Assembly (NCBI RefSeq): GCF_023151555.2
Contig: NZ_CP100425.1
Coordinates: 1,116,001 to 1,180,000, forward strand
Source of the DNA: Photobacterium sp. CCB-ST2H9
GTDB taxonomy: Bacteria > Pseudomonadota > Gammaproteobacteria > Enterobacterales > Vibrionaceae
DNA length: 64,000 nt
Direction: 5' to 3'
Each line of letters starts with the position of its first letter. Positions within the stretch are counted from its first letter, which is position 1. This document shows, in pieces, positions 1-8,139 of this stretch. A model generated the notes under the pieces. The model had not been told where the DNA came from. It did no database searches and saw only the letters and a list, made by a program, of their open reading frames with translations. The translations under genes were made by a program, and so were the position numbers.

Positions 1-57
1 GGGGTCATCGTGCTGGTACTGGCGTTTATTTATTTTCGTAAGAAGGGGGTGTTGTGA
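1..57 (+). CDS. C-terminal end of a membrane-anchored virion-type protein (partial)
   Basis: Frame 1 is open from the first base to a TGA at 55-57. It encodes 18 residues: a hydrophobic run (VIVLVLAFIYF) followed by a short basic tail (RKKGVL). This is the end of a protein anchored by a C-terminal membrane helix, the same architecture as the next two gene products. The next gene starts inside its stop codon (GTGA overlap), so it belongs to the same operon. Most of the gene lies outside the window and nothing more can be said of its function. Confidence 0.6.
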   Translation, partial: GVIVLVLAFIYFRKKGVL

Positions 58-326
58 GTGATGCATCTTCAGGAGGCGGTTTAGCCAGTCTGGCCGGGAC
101 GGCCGCCGGGGCCAGTATGGGCTTTCCCGGCATGGATATGTCCGGGGCGTTTGGTGCGCTGGAGTCGGTAAGTGACAGCGGGCCGATGACTACGACCAAC
201 GGCCCGGTTGAAATGAACTTTGAGGCGGGGGGCGTGACCTTCGGGGCCAAGTCCACGAACTACACCCTAATTGTGGTCGCGATTGCCGCCATGGTGCTGC
301 TGTTTTTCTACATGAAGGGGCGCTGA
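54..326 (+). CDS. Small C-tail-anchored membrane protein of a virus-like operon
   Basis: A 90-residue protein starting at GTG within the stop codon of the upstream gene. The first ~65 residues are Gly/Ser/Ala/Met-rich and low in charge; residues ~70-87 form one hydrophobic helix (YTLIVVAIAAMVLLFFYM) ending in KGR. I do not recognise the family. Several consecutive small tail-anchored proteins with 1-5 nt spacing resemble the internal-membrane protein operons of tailless icosahedral phages (PM2/corticovirus, PRD1 or autolykivirus type). That assignment is inference from layout, not from homology. Confidence 0.65.
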   Translation: MSDASSGGGLASLAGTAAGASMGFPGMDMSGAFGALESVSDSGPMTTTNGPVEMNFEAGGVTFGAKSTNYTLIVVAIAAMVLLFFYMKGR

Positions 327-327
327 T

Positions 328-786
328 ATGGGTCTCCTCAGTTCAAAAAAGAGTACCAACCAGAACATTAACCAGAGCACCAACACCTCCAACAGCATGG
401 GCGTGAGCGGTGACAACAGCGGGATGATGCTCAGCGGTATCAGTGGCACCTTGACCATGACGGATCACGGTGCCATGGAAGCGGCGGGGGAAATGGCCAG
501 TGATGCCATGACCCTTGGCTCGAATGCGTTGGCGGCGAACAGCTCCGCGTTGAATGATGCCTTCACTTTCGGGCTGGAAACCTTCAACGGGGCGCTGAAT
601 TCCCTCGGCGGCATGGCATCCAACCAGAGCAATCTGGCGACACAGTCCATGCAGCTGGCGAACAGTATCAACGCCAGCGCGAACACCGGGGGCGCCAGTG
701 ATATCGGGCAACTGAACACCCGCGTCATGATGGCCTTTGCGGCGGTCATTGGCTTGGTGCTGCTGGTTGTTTTGCTCAAGAGGTAA
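328..786 (+). CDS. Ser/Asn/Ala-rich tail-anchored membrane protein of a virus-like operon
   Basis: A 152-residue protein beginning one base after the preceding stop. Residues 8-45 are rich in Asn, Ser and Thr, the middle is rich in Ala, Met and Asn without charge clusters, and residues ~130-149 form a C-terminal membrane helix (VMMAFAAVIGLVLLVVLL) with terminal KR. It is the third successive product with this layout, which argues for a set of proteins inserted in one membrane, as in the lipid core of tailless phages. No enzyme motif is seen and the family is not recognised. Confidence 0.65.
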   Translation: MGLLSSKKSTNQNINQSTNTSNSMGVSGDNSGMMLSGISGTLTMTDHGAMEAAGEMASDAMTLGSNALAANSSALNDAFTFGLETFNGALNSLGGMASNQSNLATQSMQLANSINASANTGGASDIGQLNTRVMMAFAAVIGLVLLVVLLKR

Positions 787-789
787 CGG

Positions 790-1611
790 ATGTATCAGAC
801 ACAGAAAATCATCGAAGTACAGCTACAGGCCGGAGAGAAAATTATCTCGGCTGTCAGTCAGTACCTGCTCATTCGTGACTGCTCCCACACCGTCACCTTG
901 CTGGCGAAAACCCAGAACCGGGAAGTGGGCACCGAGCTGAAGAAAAATGATGTGGTGCCGCTGGGTGGCTTCGAGACCATCGAGCTGTACAACCATCATC
1001 AGGCAGCGGTCACCCTCAAGTATCAGCTGACTGATATCCCGGTGAACACCCAGTCTGACGCGGTGGCAATCAGCGGCGCGGTGGAAGTGCACAGCATTCG
1101 CGAACCCGTGACGGTCGATGCCATTCAGCAGACGGTGCCCGTGTCGTTTTCAGCCCCGGTGTCCGTTGGGAACTGGCCCGCGGTGCAGCCTGTGAGCGGA
1201 AAGGTCATCGTAGGCAATTTGCCGGATGTGCAGGCGGTGCAAGGGGAGGTGGCAATCACCAATCTTCCCGACGTGCAAACCGTCAGCGGTCAGGTGGATA
1301 TTGGGAATCTGCCAAAGGTGCAGCAGGTCAGTGGGCTGGTTGCGGTAGCGAGCAGTGACAGGCTGGTCAGTGCCGCAACCACGTTAGACCCGGCGGCCAG
1401 TACCCAACTGATTGACGCAGACAGCAAGCGTCAGTCGGTGCTGGTTCAGACCGACCGGGGCTTGTATATCGGCGGGGAAGGCGTGGACAACCAGAGCGGG
1501 ATTTATATCGCCGCGGGGGAGTCCATGACGCTGGAGACCGGGGCGGCGGTGTTCGCCTATGCGGTGGAAGGGGCCACTGTCCGGACACTGGCGGAGGTGC
1601 ACCATGGCTAG
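790..1611 (+). CDS. Spike-like protein with NLPxVQ repeats
   Basis: A 273-residue protein. Residues 1-85 form a compact beta-rich domain. Residues ~123-182 contain four tandem ~15-residue repeats built on NxPxVQxVxG (GNWPAVQPVSG, GNLPDVQAVQG, TNLPDVQTVSG, GNLPKVQQVSG). The rest is a beta-rich C-terminal domain of about 90 residues. Repeats of this kind occur in phage spike and receptor-binding proteins, where they form elongated beta structures; this is family-level knowledge. It lies between the membrane-protein genes and a collar-type protein, which suits a host-recognition spike. The next gene overlaps its end by 8 nt. Confidence 0.6.
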   Translation: MYQTQKIIEVQLQAGEKIISAVSQYLLIRDCSHTVTLLAKTQNREVGTELKKNDVVPLGGFETIELYNHHQAAVTLKYQLTDIPVNTQSDAVAISGAVEVHSIREPVTVDAIQQTVPVSFSAPVSVGNWPAVQPVSGKVIVGNLPDVQAVQGEVAITNLPDVQTVSGQVDIGNLPKVQQVSGLVAVASSDRLVSAATTLDPAASTQLIDADSKRQSVLVQTDRGLYIGGEGVDNQSGIYIAAGESMTLETGAAVFAYAVEGATVRTLAEVHHG

Positions 1612-2101
1612 GTTACACGGTGGCAGCGGCGGGAGCTGGAAAAGCGGCGATATCAAGATTCATAACGGCACGCTTGAATCTATCCCGCTGGGCTGGGTGC
1701 TCTGTGACGGTGAAAACGGGACACCGGATATGTGCGACCGGGCGGTCGTCGGGGCGGGCCGGGCTTACAGCCCGAACCAGACTTTTGGGGCGGACAGCCG
1801 GGCGACAGGAAATCACACCCTGTCATCCACCCAGTTGCCCAGCTCGTCCATGACCTATCAGCGCACCAGTAACTTTCAAATCTCCGGCATCACCAATGCG
1901 GGGGTTGCCAATCGGTCGATCCCGAATAACGGCTGGAGTGTGTACGCGGAGACCGGGCGTTCATCGCCCCGGACACTGGGTTTACGGCTGCACAATGCCA
2001 GTACCCAAGTGAGCACACCGGGCGGCGGGCAGTCTCACAACCACGGCAACGTCGACGTGCGTCAGCAGTCGGTGGCCGTCATCTGGATTATGAAGTTATG
2101 A
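1604..2101 (+). CDS. Phage collar/fibre-tip type protein
   Basis: A 165-residue protein. I chose ATG 1604 because GGAGGTG lies at 1592-1598 with good spacing; an in-frame upstream start at 1559 lies inside the spike gene. Recognisable elements are GDIKIHNGTLESIPLGWVLC near residue 13, a short Asp-rich turn, and a C-terminal histidine segment (SHNHGNVDV) followed by VAVIWIMKL. This order is typical of tail-collar and fibre-tip proteins, where histidines coordinate metal in a trimer. It probably works with the upstream spike in host binding. Stop and next start overlap (ATGA). Confidence 0.7.
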   Translation: MARLHGGSGGSWKSGDIKIHNGTLESIPLGWVLCDGENGTPDMCDRAVVGAGRAYSPNQTFGADSRATGNHTLSSTQLPSSSMTYQRTSNFQISGITNAGVANRSIPNNGWSVYAETGRSSPRTLGLRLHNASTQVSTPGGGQSHNHGNVDVRQQSVAVIWIMKL

Positions 2102-2445
2102 GAATTACAGCAATTACACAGGATCAGCTCATCGTCATTGATGGCGTGCCCGCGTTCCTCGGTCAGATGGGCGGCTTTGCCATGCGCCAGGGCGAGTGGG
2201 CGATTGATTACAACACCCTGACCGGGCTGGGTCATATCGAATACACCGATAACCGCCCGAACCAGACCATTAACAGCGCCGTGTTTGATGCGGCCTATGC
2301 GTGGCTGATTGACGAGCACACACGCTATGTCGCGGCCATAGCCGAACAGGAAGCAGCAGAGGAAGCAGCACGCAATGAGCAACAGCAAGATCCTATTGAT
2401 ACTGAGTTTGATTCTACTGGGGATGGGAACCATGACGTTTTATAA
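2098..2445 (+). CDS. Hypothetical virion or fibre-associated protein
   Basis: A 115-residue acidic protein whose ATG overlaps the stop of the collar gene. It has a folded N-terminal part (ITQDQLIVIDGVPAFLGQMGG) and a charged helical C-terminus rich in Glu, Ala and Gln (residues ~78-100). Its position directly after a fibre-tip gene matches that of small fibre-assembly or accessory proteins in phages, but I cannot assign a family. Its last 71 bases are shared, in another frame, with the muramidase-like gene. Confidence 0.55.
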   Translation: MRITAITQDQLIVIDGVPAFLGQMGGFAMRQGEWAIDYNTLTGLGHIEYTDNRPNQTINSAVFDAAYAWLIDEHTRYVAAIAEQEAAEEAARNEQQQDPIDTEFDSTGDGNHDVL

Positions 2446-2827
2446 GCCGCGCGGCATTCGTAACAACAATCCGGGCAACATCGAGGACAACGGCACCGCA
2501 TGGCAGGGCCGGGTCGGCAGCGATGGTCGCTTTGTGATTTTCGATTCACCACAGAACGGCATCCGGGCACTGGCCCGGACGCTGAAGACCTACCGCAACC
2601 GTCACGGCCTGACGACGGTGCGGGGCATTATCAACCGCTGGGCGCCGCCTGTGGAGAATGACACCACGGCCTATGTGAACCACGTCGCCGGGGCGCTGGG
2701 TGTGTCTCCGGATATGTCGCTGTCAGAGGCGGAAACCATGGCCTTAGTGCCCCTGATTATCCGCCATGAAAACGGCATGCAGCCCTACAGCGACCGGGTG
2801 CTGAAGGCTGGCATTCAGGCCGCGTAA
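2375..2827 (+). CDS. Muramidase/transglycosylase-like virion or lysis protein
   Basis: A 150-residue protein with an N-terminal hydrophobic signal-anchor (KILLILSLILLGMGTM, residues 4-19). The domain behind it opens with RGIRNNNPGNIED and continues with FVIFDSPQNGIRALARTLKTY, GIINRWAPPVENDT and AYVNHVAGALGV. These motifs mark a phage protein family often annotated as structural protein P5 or as a peptidoglycan-degrading virion protein. The start lies 71 nt inside the upstream gene; ATG 2415 or 2430 would remove part or all of the anchor. Next to a holin it probably serves lysis or cell-wall penetration. The catalytic residue is not certain by eye. Confidence 0.7.
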   Translation: MSNSKILLILSLILLGMGTMTFYKPRGIRNNNPGNIEDNGTAWQGRVGSDGRFVIFDSPQNGIRALARTLKTYRNRHGLTTVRGIINRWAPPVENDTTAYVNHVAGALGVSPDMSLSEAETMALVPLIIRHENGMQPYSDRVLKAGIQAA

Positions 2828-3243
2828 TGCTGGGTGCATTGATGAGCCTCATCACGGGTGGCGTGGCAGCTTGGCAGCAGCACAGCCAGAACAAGGCGGA
2901 GGCCCTGAAGCGTAAAGACGAGCTTGAGCAGGCCAAGCACGCCGCCCGGCTCAAGCGGCTGGAGTACGGCGACGAGCAGGCGGCCAATCTGGATGAGCTG
3001 AGTCTCAAGAGCCGGGGCTGGAAAGATGAATTCATCCTGCTGGTTGTGTTCACGCCCTTGGTGCTGTGCTTCGTGCCGGATTATGCGGTGTACGTGGATG
3101 CAGGCTTTCAGGCGCTGCGAAGTATCCCTGAGCCTTACTGGTACGTCGTCGGGGCCATCGTCGTGGATGTACTGGGGATGCGCTCTATGGTGCGCTACCT
3201 GCTGGAATTCTTCTCAAACAAATTCAGAGGGAAACCGACTTGA
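2827..3243 (+). CDS. Three-helix holin (GTA_holin_3TM-like)
   Basis: A 138-residue protein starting at a TAATG overlap. It shows a short hydrophobic N-terminus (LGALMSLITGGVAAW), a long charged helix (residues ~20-62) and then GWKDEFILLVVFTPLVLCF and a third helix after EPYWYVVGAIVVDVLGMRSM. This order, with a conserved W-K-D-E before the second helix, is that of the three-TM holins found in prophages and gene-transfer agents. It would open the inner membrane for the muramidase-like protein encoded just upstream. Confidence 0.75.
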   Translation: MLGALMSLITGGVAAWQQHSQNKAEALKRKDELEQAKHAARLKRLEYGDEQAANLDELSLKSRGWKDEFILLVVFTPLVLCFVPDYAVYVDAGFQALRSIPEPYWYVVGAIVVDVLGMRSMVRYLLEFFSNKFRGKPT

Positions 3244-3377
3244 TAGAAATACTGCAACAACTAACGGCAATGGGCTTACCGCCCACCATGATCGCGCTGC
3301 TCATCGTCCTGTACAAGCAGGACAAGCGCTTAACAATATTGGAAACGAACGTACAACTGGGGAAAAAGAATGGCTAA
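3240..3377 (+). CDS. Tiny membrane protein, probable lysis accessory
   Basis: A 45-codon ORF starting at TTG 3240, overlapping the holin stop by 4 nt and ending at TAA 3375-3377. It encodes one hydrophobic helix (GLPPTMIALLIVLY) followed by a charged tail (KQDKRLTILETNVQLGKKNG). The tight overlap with both neighbours and the topology support a real gene. By position it may be a spanin or antiholin-like accessory, but no family is recognised. Confidence 0.55.
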   Translation: MIEILQQLTAMGLPPTMIALLIVLYKQDKRLTILETNVQLGKKNG

Positions 3378-3489
3378 GACAGGACTAAAAAGTAACGGCA
3401 CACTGAAGAAAGGCTACCGCTTCGCGAAAGGGGGCAGGGTGGTGAAAGCGAAGAATGCGACGGTTAAGCGGAAAAAAGCACGTAAGTAA
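3370..3489 (+). CDS. Very basic 39-residue protein of the virus-like operon
   Basis: ATG 3370 overlaps the preceding stop by 8 nt and the frame ends at TAA 3487-3489. Of 39 residues, 15 are Lys or Arg (GTLKKGYRFAKGGRVVKAKN is the core). Small basic proteins of this kind occur in the virion operons of small tailless or membrane-containing phages, where they are thought to sit with DNA or membrane; that is analogy only. It is the last gene of the GC-rich phage operon: immediately downstream the composition becomes strongly AT-rich. Confidence 0.6.
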   Translation: MAKTGLKSNGTLKKGYRFAKGGRVVKAKNATVKRKKARK

Positions 3490-3627
3490 AGACACAGCCC
3501 GTTAGTAATTGCGGGCATCATTTTTAGATAAATGCTAACTAAAATCTAATAATTTGATATCAACTAAGCCCACTCTCATAATGTATGTTTTAATATAATT
3601 AAAAATCGGTGAAGTGTGGAGGCAAGG

Positions 3628-4707
3628 ATGAGCTTTCTTCAGCAGAGTGATAGACGAACAGTCTCGTTTTGGGATGTTACAGTTAAAGGTTACTCACGGA
3701 AAAGAAAAGTTAATGTGGCTGAACCTTTGGATTTGAAAACGTTGTTCCTGCAACTTCAGAAACTTAGGATATCAAATTTTCGCACTGGTCCACTTGAATA
3801 TGAAGTGAAAAGTAAAAGAATTTCTGTATGGCTTGATGCAATAAGTTTTGATAAGGACATGGTTACATTGCTATTTTTGATAATGGACGATAAAGCTGCT
3901 AAACAGACTTATCGAAACTTGAAAACAAAAAGAGTACGCCAAGCTATAAGGTATGAGGATGAAAAGAGTGAGTTTTCTGCTCATGTTATAATATCCTTAA
4001 ATTCAGACCCAAATGTTCCTCATATGTACCCTTGTATAGTTGAAGATACTCCTAATGCCTCCATGAATCTATTGATTTCAGCGCTGAATCGATTTCTAAA
4101 AGATACTGCATTGAAATATGAGAAACATTTTTTGCAAACTCATCCTGATGGTTCCTTTGATTCAAAAGGTCAGCCAGTTATGATGAAGACATATTCAAAG
4201 TTGAGTGCTACGGGTCATCCGGGGGAAGATTTTAAAAAATCTTTAAGAGAAGGGAAAATTTCAGGATTGTTTGCAATAACTAAATTTGAAGTTGACAAAT
4301 CTATTGATTCAACAAACATAGTAAAACCGATAAGAAAAGAATTAGCGTTTTCAGTGTCTAAAGGAGTGGCTGATGTTGACAATTACACATATCTCGAAAG
4401 AGTTAGAAATTATTCTTTTAATGAAAAGTGTGATGTGTTGAAAGTTCAGTTTAAAGATCAAGATGAAAATTCATATACTTTAAATGTTGATCCTGCTTCA
4501 GGTGGGTTATTAGATGAGAGAAAGTTTATAAAAAGATGTGTGTTAACAGGTTTTAGTTCTGAGTTAAATACATCAATTAATGGTCAGTTTAATTTTGAAT
4601 TAATTAGAAAAGCAAAAGAACTATTGATTGGTGAAATAGATGTGGCTGTTGGCGACATAGATGACCTAGATTTAGGTCCAGATGCATTATCAGTAGGGGT
4701 AGTGTAA
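3628..4707 (+). CDS. Unrecognised cargo protein A (candidate defence gene)
   Basis: A 359-residue soluble protein. ATG 3628 is preferred because GGAGG lies at 3618-3622; GTG 3616 would put that site inside the gene. No signal peptide or membrane helix. The sequence is mixed alpha/beta (opening RRTVSFWDVTVKGYSRKRKV; later HVIISLNSDPNVPHMYPCIV), with an acidic C-terminus (EIDVAVGDIDDLDLGPD). I see no nucleotide-binding or nuclease motif and recognise no family with confidence. It is far more AT-rich than the phage genes before it and zntA after it, and is translationally coupled (TAATG) to a membrane protein. A sensor plus membrane effector at a prophage end is a common anti-phage layout; this is inference. 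Confidence 0.6.
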   Translation: MSFLQQSDRRTVSFWDVTVKGYSRKRKVNVAEPLDLKTLFLQLQKLRISNFRTGPLEYEVKSKRISVWLDAISFDKDMVTLLFLIMDDKAAKQTYRNLKTKRVRQAIRYEDEKSEFSAHVIISLNSDPNVPHMYPCIVEDTPNASMNLLISALNRFLKDTALKYEKHFLQTHPDGSFDSKGQPVMMKTYSKLSATGHPGEDFKKSLREGKISGLFAITKFEVDKSIDSTNIVKPIRKELAFSVSKGVADVDNYTYLERVRNYSFNEKCDVLKVQFKDQDENSYTLNVDPASGGLLDERKFIKRCVLTGFSSELNTSINGQFNFELIRKAKELLIGEIDVAVGDIDDLDLGPDALSVGVV

Positions 4708-5270
4708 TGAGGCTTAAATATATTGCCTATCAATTGCTTAGGCCTTTTTCTTATCTTGAAATTAGTCACAAAGCAAAAGTGGTATATGATTGGTATATTC
4801 CAATAACTCTATCGTTGATTTCTTTGGTTTATGGATACTACTTTATTGGGTTGAATGATATTTATCGAAATAATTCTAGCTTAATATTGGAACTAATATC
4901 TTTTGTGGGAAACTTGCCGGGATTTTATATTGCAGCGTTAGCGGCAGTTGCAACATTTAATAGAGCTGATATGGATCTAAGCTTGCCAGAACCAGCTCCT
5001 GAAATAAAGACATTGATGAGAGGTGGAGAAGAAACAATAAAATTAACAAGAAGAAGATACCTATGTCTACTTTTTGCATTTTTAACAAGTGAGAGTATAT
5101 CGCTTATTGTGCTATCTAAAATAGCTCTTTCATCAAATTTCAATTTCAACAATGATGTTGTTTACTGGATCGGGATAGGATTTTTCTTTTTGTTTTTTTG
5201 GCAGTTATTGACAGCAACACTTTATGGGCTGTTTTATATGGGAGATAAAATGCATGAACCTAGACCCTAA
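4707..5270 (+). CDS. Unrecognised four-helix membrane protein B (candidate defence effector)
   Basis: A 187-residue protein whose ATG overlaps the stop of protein A. Four hydrophobic segments are visible at about residues 29-50, 61-84, 118-140 and 150-178. A polar, Pro/Glu-containing loop (DLSLPEPAPEIKTLMRGGEE) followed by a basic patch (KLTRRR) lies between helices 2 and 3. It shares the AT-rich composition and coupling of protein A, so the two probably act together. A membrane-disrupting effector is one reading; no known effector family is recognised. Confidence 0.6.
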   Translation: MRLKYIAYQLLRPFSYLEISHKAKVVYDWYIPITLSLISLVYGYYFIGLNDIYRNNSSLILELISFVGNLPGFYIAALAAVATFNRADMDLSLPEPAPEIKTLMRGGEETIKLTRRRYLCLLFAFLTSESISLIVLSKIALSSNFNFNNDVVYWIGIGFFFLFFWQLLTATLYGLFYMGDKMHEPRP

Positions 5271-5452
5271 AAATATCCCTACCAGAGCTTAATTGATTAC
5301 ACCTCGGCTCTGATTCGGTCGAGTAAGAGTAACCCAATGTAGTTTGTTGAAGGTTTACAAGACTCTTAAGACTAAGTAACAAGGCTAACTGTGGGCGATT
5401 TGTGGACACATCTGGAATTAAATCCTTTTAAATCAACCTTTTAAGCTTAAAT

Positions 5453-5477
5453 AAAAAGCGCCTCCGGGCGCCTTTTG
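5453..5477. terminator. Rho-independent terminator
   Basis: GCGCC and GGCGC pair around a TCCG loop (stem at 5458-5462 and 5467-5471), with an A-run before and CTTTT after. The AT-rich intergenic stretch before it (5271-5452) holds no convincing gene and presumably contains the right end of the inserted element, but I could not define an attachment repeat without the left end. Confidence 0.6.
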
Positions 5478-5527
5478 TGTCTTCGGCCGGAAATAGCCGT
5501 GCACATAACTTCAGAGAAAAAACAGAC

Positions 5528-5559
5528 TTGACCTTGGAGTCGCCTCCAAGGTTTATAGT
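5528..5559 (+). promoter_or_regulatory. MerR-family (ZntR-like) metal-responsive promoter of zntA
   Basis: A -35 box TTGACC (5528-5533) and a -10 box TATAGT (5554-5559) are separated by 20 bp, longer than the usual 17. The spacer carries a perfect 9-bp inverted repeat: ACCTTGGAG at 5531-5539 and CTCCAAGGT at 5544-5552. An overlong spacer occupied by a dyad is the hallmark of promoters activated by MerR-family metal sensors, and the dyad closely resembles that of E. coli zntA. The regulator gene is not in this window. Confidence 0.9.
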
Positions 5560-5602
5560 GAAGTTAACACAAACCAGCATTGAGTCTTTGAAGGAGAAAA
5601 GC

Positions 5603-8080
5603 ATGTGTCATCAATGTAATAACAAAAAAATGCATGTTCACAGCGTCAAGCCTGCAGGTAACAAAACCAGTGTCCGCATTGAGCAAGGAATGGCCTCTGC
5701 ATCAGCAGTCTCAAGCAGCACCTCAGTGTCTGCCGGGACGGACGACTGTTGCGGCGGAGCCTGTGGCTCAGGTGATGCTGAGGACAGTGACCCCGCCAGA
5801 GGTCCCAGTCAGCATCAGCCTGTTCGAGTGACTGAACCGAAAGTTTCGTCACTGTCTAGAATCAACCATCTCAAACCCGCCCGTTTAGCACCAGACTCAG
5901 CTATTTTGAGTCCGGACCTTCGCTTCGAACGTATTACGGATGACGCTGCCGAGACATCAGCCTTTGATGACATCCCATCAGGCTCAGATCTGCAATTGAG
6001 CTGGCAAATTCAGGGCATGGACTGTCCGAGCTGTGCCGGGAAACTTGAAAAAGCCGTTCGTTCGGTCGAAGGTGTCAGACATGTCTCTGTTGCTTTCGCC
6101 ACGGAAAAACTGCTTGTGTCAGGGGCATCTGCCAGCCTGATGGCGGATGTTGAAGCGGTAGCAAAAGCTACCGGATTTCCTTTGTTGCGGCCGCAGGAGA
6201 AAGAGGCTGAATCGGGAAGTATTCTGAAAACATACGGTATGTTGATTCTGACGACGGTACTGGTTGTTCTTTCCTATCTGATTTCGACACAGTCTGAGTT
6301 GTTTGGCCTGGCGGCATTTACGGCCACTACCCTGGTGGGATTAGCGCCGATTTTGCGTAAAGCCTTTCAACTGGCAAAAAATGGTTCTCCTTTCTCAATT
6401 GAAACTCTGATGAGTGTGGCAGCTGTCGGTGCGCTGTATCTCGGGGAAACGGCTGAAGCGGCAATGGTGTTGCTCTTGTTCCTGCTGGGTGAGCAGTTGG
6501 AAGGTTATGCGGCCTCCCGCGCTCGCAGCGGTGTGAAGGCACTGATGGCATTGGTGCCGGAAACTGCAAAACGGGTCAATGCTGACGGCACGATTCAGGA
6601 CGTCGCGGCAGATCAGCTGCAGCCGGGTGACGTGATAGAAGTTGCACCTGGAGCAAGATTACCTGCGGATGCGGTCTTGATGGATCAGGCGGCCAGTTTT
6701 GATGAGAGTGCGATGACCGGAGAATCCGTACCGGTGGAGCGTTTTTCAGGAGAAACCGTGCTGGCGGGTTCCTTGTCGGTGGAGCATCTGGTTCGCCTGA
6801 AAGTTGTCTCTGAACCGGGCGAGAACGCCATCGACCGTATATTGCATCTGATTGAAAATGCAGAAGCCAGTAAAGCACCGATCGAACGTTTTATTGACCG
6901 TTTCAGCCGCTGGTATACGCCGGCGATGATTGTGCTGGCAACCCTGATTGTGCTGATCCCGACACTGTTCCTGGGACAGTCCTGGGATGAATGGCTGTAT
7001 AAGGGTCTGACTTTACTGTTGATTGCCTGCCCTTGTGCTTTAGTGATCTCCACACCGGCTGCAATCACGTCGGGGCTTGCCGCAGCGGCACGACGTGGTG
7101 CTTTGATCAAAGGCGGGGCAGCTCTGGAGCAGTTAGGGCAGGCTCAGGTGGTGGCATTTGATAAAACCGGTACCCTGACTCAGGGCAGACCTCATGTCAC
7201 TGATATCCTTGCCTGGAAGGGAGAAACCTCTGATGTGCTGGCGCAGGCGGCAGCCGTGGAAACGGGGTCTTTGCACCCGCTCGCGAATGCCGTGATCGAG
7301 AAAGCACAACAAAACAGTGTGCCTGTGATTGCCGCAGAAAATCGCAAGGCACTGCCGGGTCGAGGTATTCAGGGGATTGTGAACGGCCACACCATTCAGC
7401 TGCTGGCACCGGATCGTCTGGATGATGACATCATGTTATCCCAGTCACATCTCGACGATATCGCGCGACTGGGTGATGAAGGGAAAACGCTGGTGGTTGT
7501 ACTGCGCGATCAGGTGCCTGTCGGACTGATTGCCTGGCGGGATAATCTGCGTGAGGATGCCATGGATGCCGTGAAGCAGCTGGCCGCGATGGGCGTGAAG
7601 TCCTTGATGCTGACCGGGGACAACATGCTTGCCGCCCGGGCGATTGCCGCTGAAGTGGGGGTGGATTTCAGAGCCGGGCTCATGCCGGAAGATAAAGTCA
7701 GAGAAGTGGCTGAGTGGAGTCACCATCAGCGGGTGGCAATGGTGGGCGACGGCATTAATGATGCCCCAGCCATGAAGATGGCACATGTCGGCGTCGCCAT
7801 GGGCAGCGGTACGGATGTTGCTTTGGAAACCGCAGATGCAGCGCTGACGCATAACCGCCTGAGTGAACTGCCCGAGATGATCAGTCTGTCCCGTAAAACA
7901 CTGGCCAATATTCGCCAGAATATTACGCTGGCCCTGGGGCTGAAGCTGATCTTCCTCGTGACGACCTTGTTCGGCTGGACCGGCCTTTGGCTGGCTGTAC
8001 TGGCAGACAGCGGGGCAACCGCGTTAGTGACGGTGAATGCGCTGCGGCTGTTAAGGTTTAAGCCGGCCCCGAAAGAATGA
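5603..8080 (+). CDS. zntA: Zn2+/Cd2+/Pb2+-exporting P1B-type ATPase
   Basis: 825 residues from ATG 5603, chosen because AAGGAG lies at 5591-5596; the open frame extends to 5477, but that part covers the promoter. A Cys/His-rich leader (MCHQCNNKKMHVH, later DDCCGGACGSGD) precedes a heavy-metal-associated domain with GMDCPSC near residue 138. The ATPase core follows: TGES (~371), membrane metal site CPC (~475), phosphorylation motif DKTGTLT (~520) and GDGINDAP (~714). It pumps soft divalent cations out of the cytoplasm. CPC and the ZntR-like promoter favour Zn/Cd/Pb over copper. The long low-complexity linker between the Cys-rich leader and the HMA domain is unusual compared with E. coli ZntA. 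Confidence 0.93.
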   Translation: MCHQCNNKKMHVHSVKPAGNKTSVRIEQGMASASAVSSSTSVSAGTDDCCGGACGSGDAEDSDPARGPSQHQPVRVTEPKVSSLSRINHLKPARLAPDSAILSPDLRFERITDDAAETSAFDDIPSGSDLQLSWQIQGMDCPSCAGKLEKAVRSVEGVRHVSVAFATEKLLVSGASASLMADVEAVAKATGFPLLRPQEKEAESGSILKTYGMLILTTVLVVLSYLISTQSELFGLAAFTATTLVGLAPILRKAFQLAKNGSPFSIETLMSVAAVGALYLGETAEAAMVLLLFLLGEQLEGYAASRARSGVKALMALVPETAKRVNADGTIQDVAADQLQPGDVIEVAPGARLPADAVLMDQAASFDESAMTGESVPVERFSGETVLAGSLSVEHLVRLKVVSEPGENAIDRILHLIENAEASKAPIERFIDRFSRWYTPAMIVLATLIVLIPTLFLGQSWDEWLYKGLTLLLIACPCALVISTPAAITSGLAAAARRGALIKGGAALEQLGQAQVVAFDKTGTLTQGRPHVTDILAWKGETSDVLAQAAAVETGSLHPLANAVIEKAQQNSVPVIAAENRKALPGRGIQGIVNGHTIQLLAPDRLDDDIMLSQSHLDDIARLGDEGKTLVVVLRDQVPVGLIAWRDNLREDAMDAVKQLAAMGVKSLMLTGDNMLAARAIAAEVGVDFRAGLMPEDKVREVAEWSHHQRVAMVGDGINDAPAMKMAHVGVAMGSGTDVALETADAALTHNRLSELPEMISLSRKTLANIRQNITLALGLKLIFLVTTLFGWTGLWLAVLADSGATALVTVNALRLLRFKPAPKE

Positions 8081-8139
8081 GTATTCACGAGTGCTCCCAG
8101 GCGTGATGGCTGAATTCAGCCTGCTCAATGGAACCAACC

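Noticed and set aside
3571..3602. A dif/XerCD-like sequence (CATAATGTATGTT core) between the phage operon and the AT-rich cargo
   Set aside because: The central 9-10 bases agree with dif but both arms match poorly (about 17-18 of 28 positions), and the region is AT-rich, so chance similarity is likely. No second copy was found.
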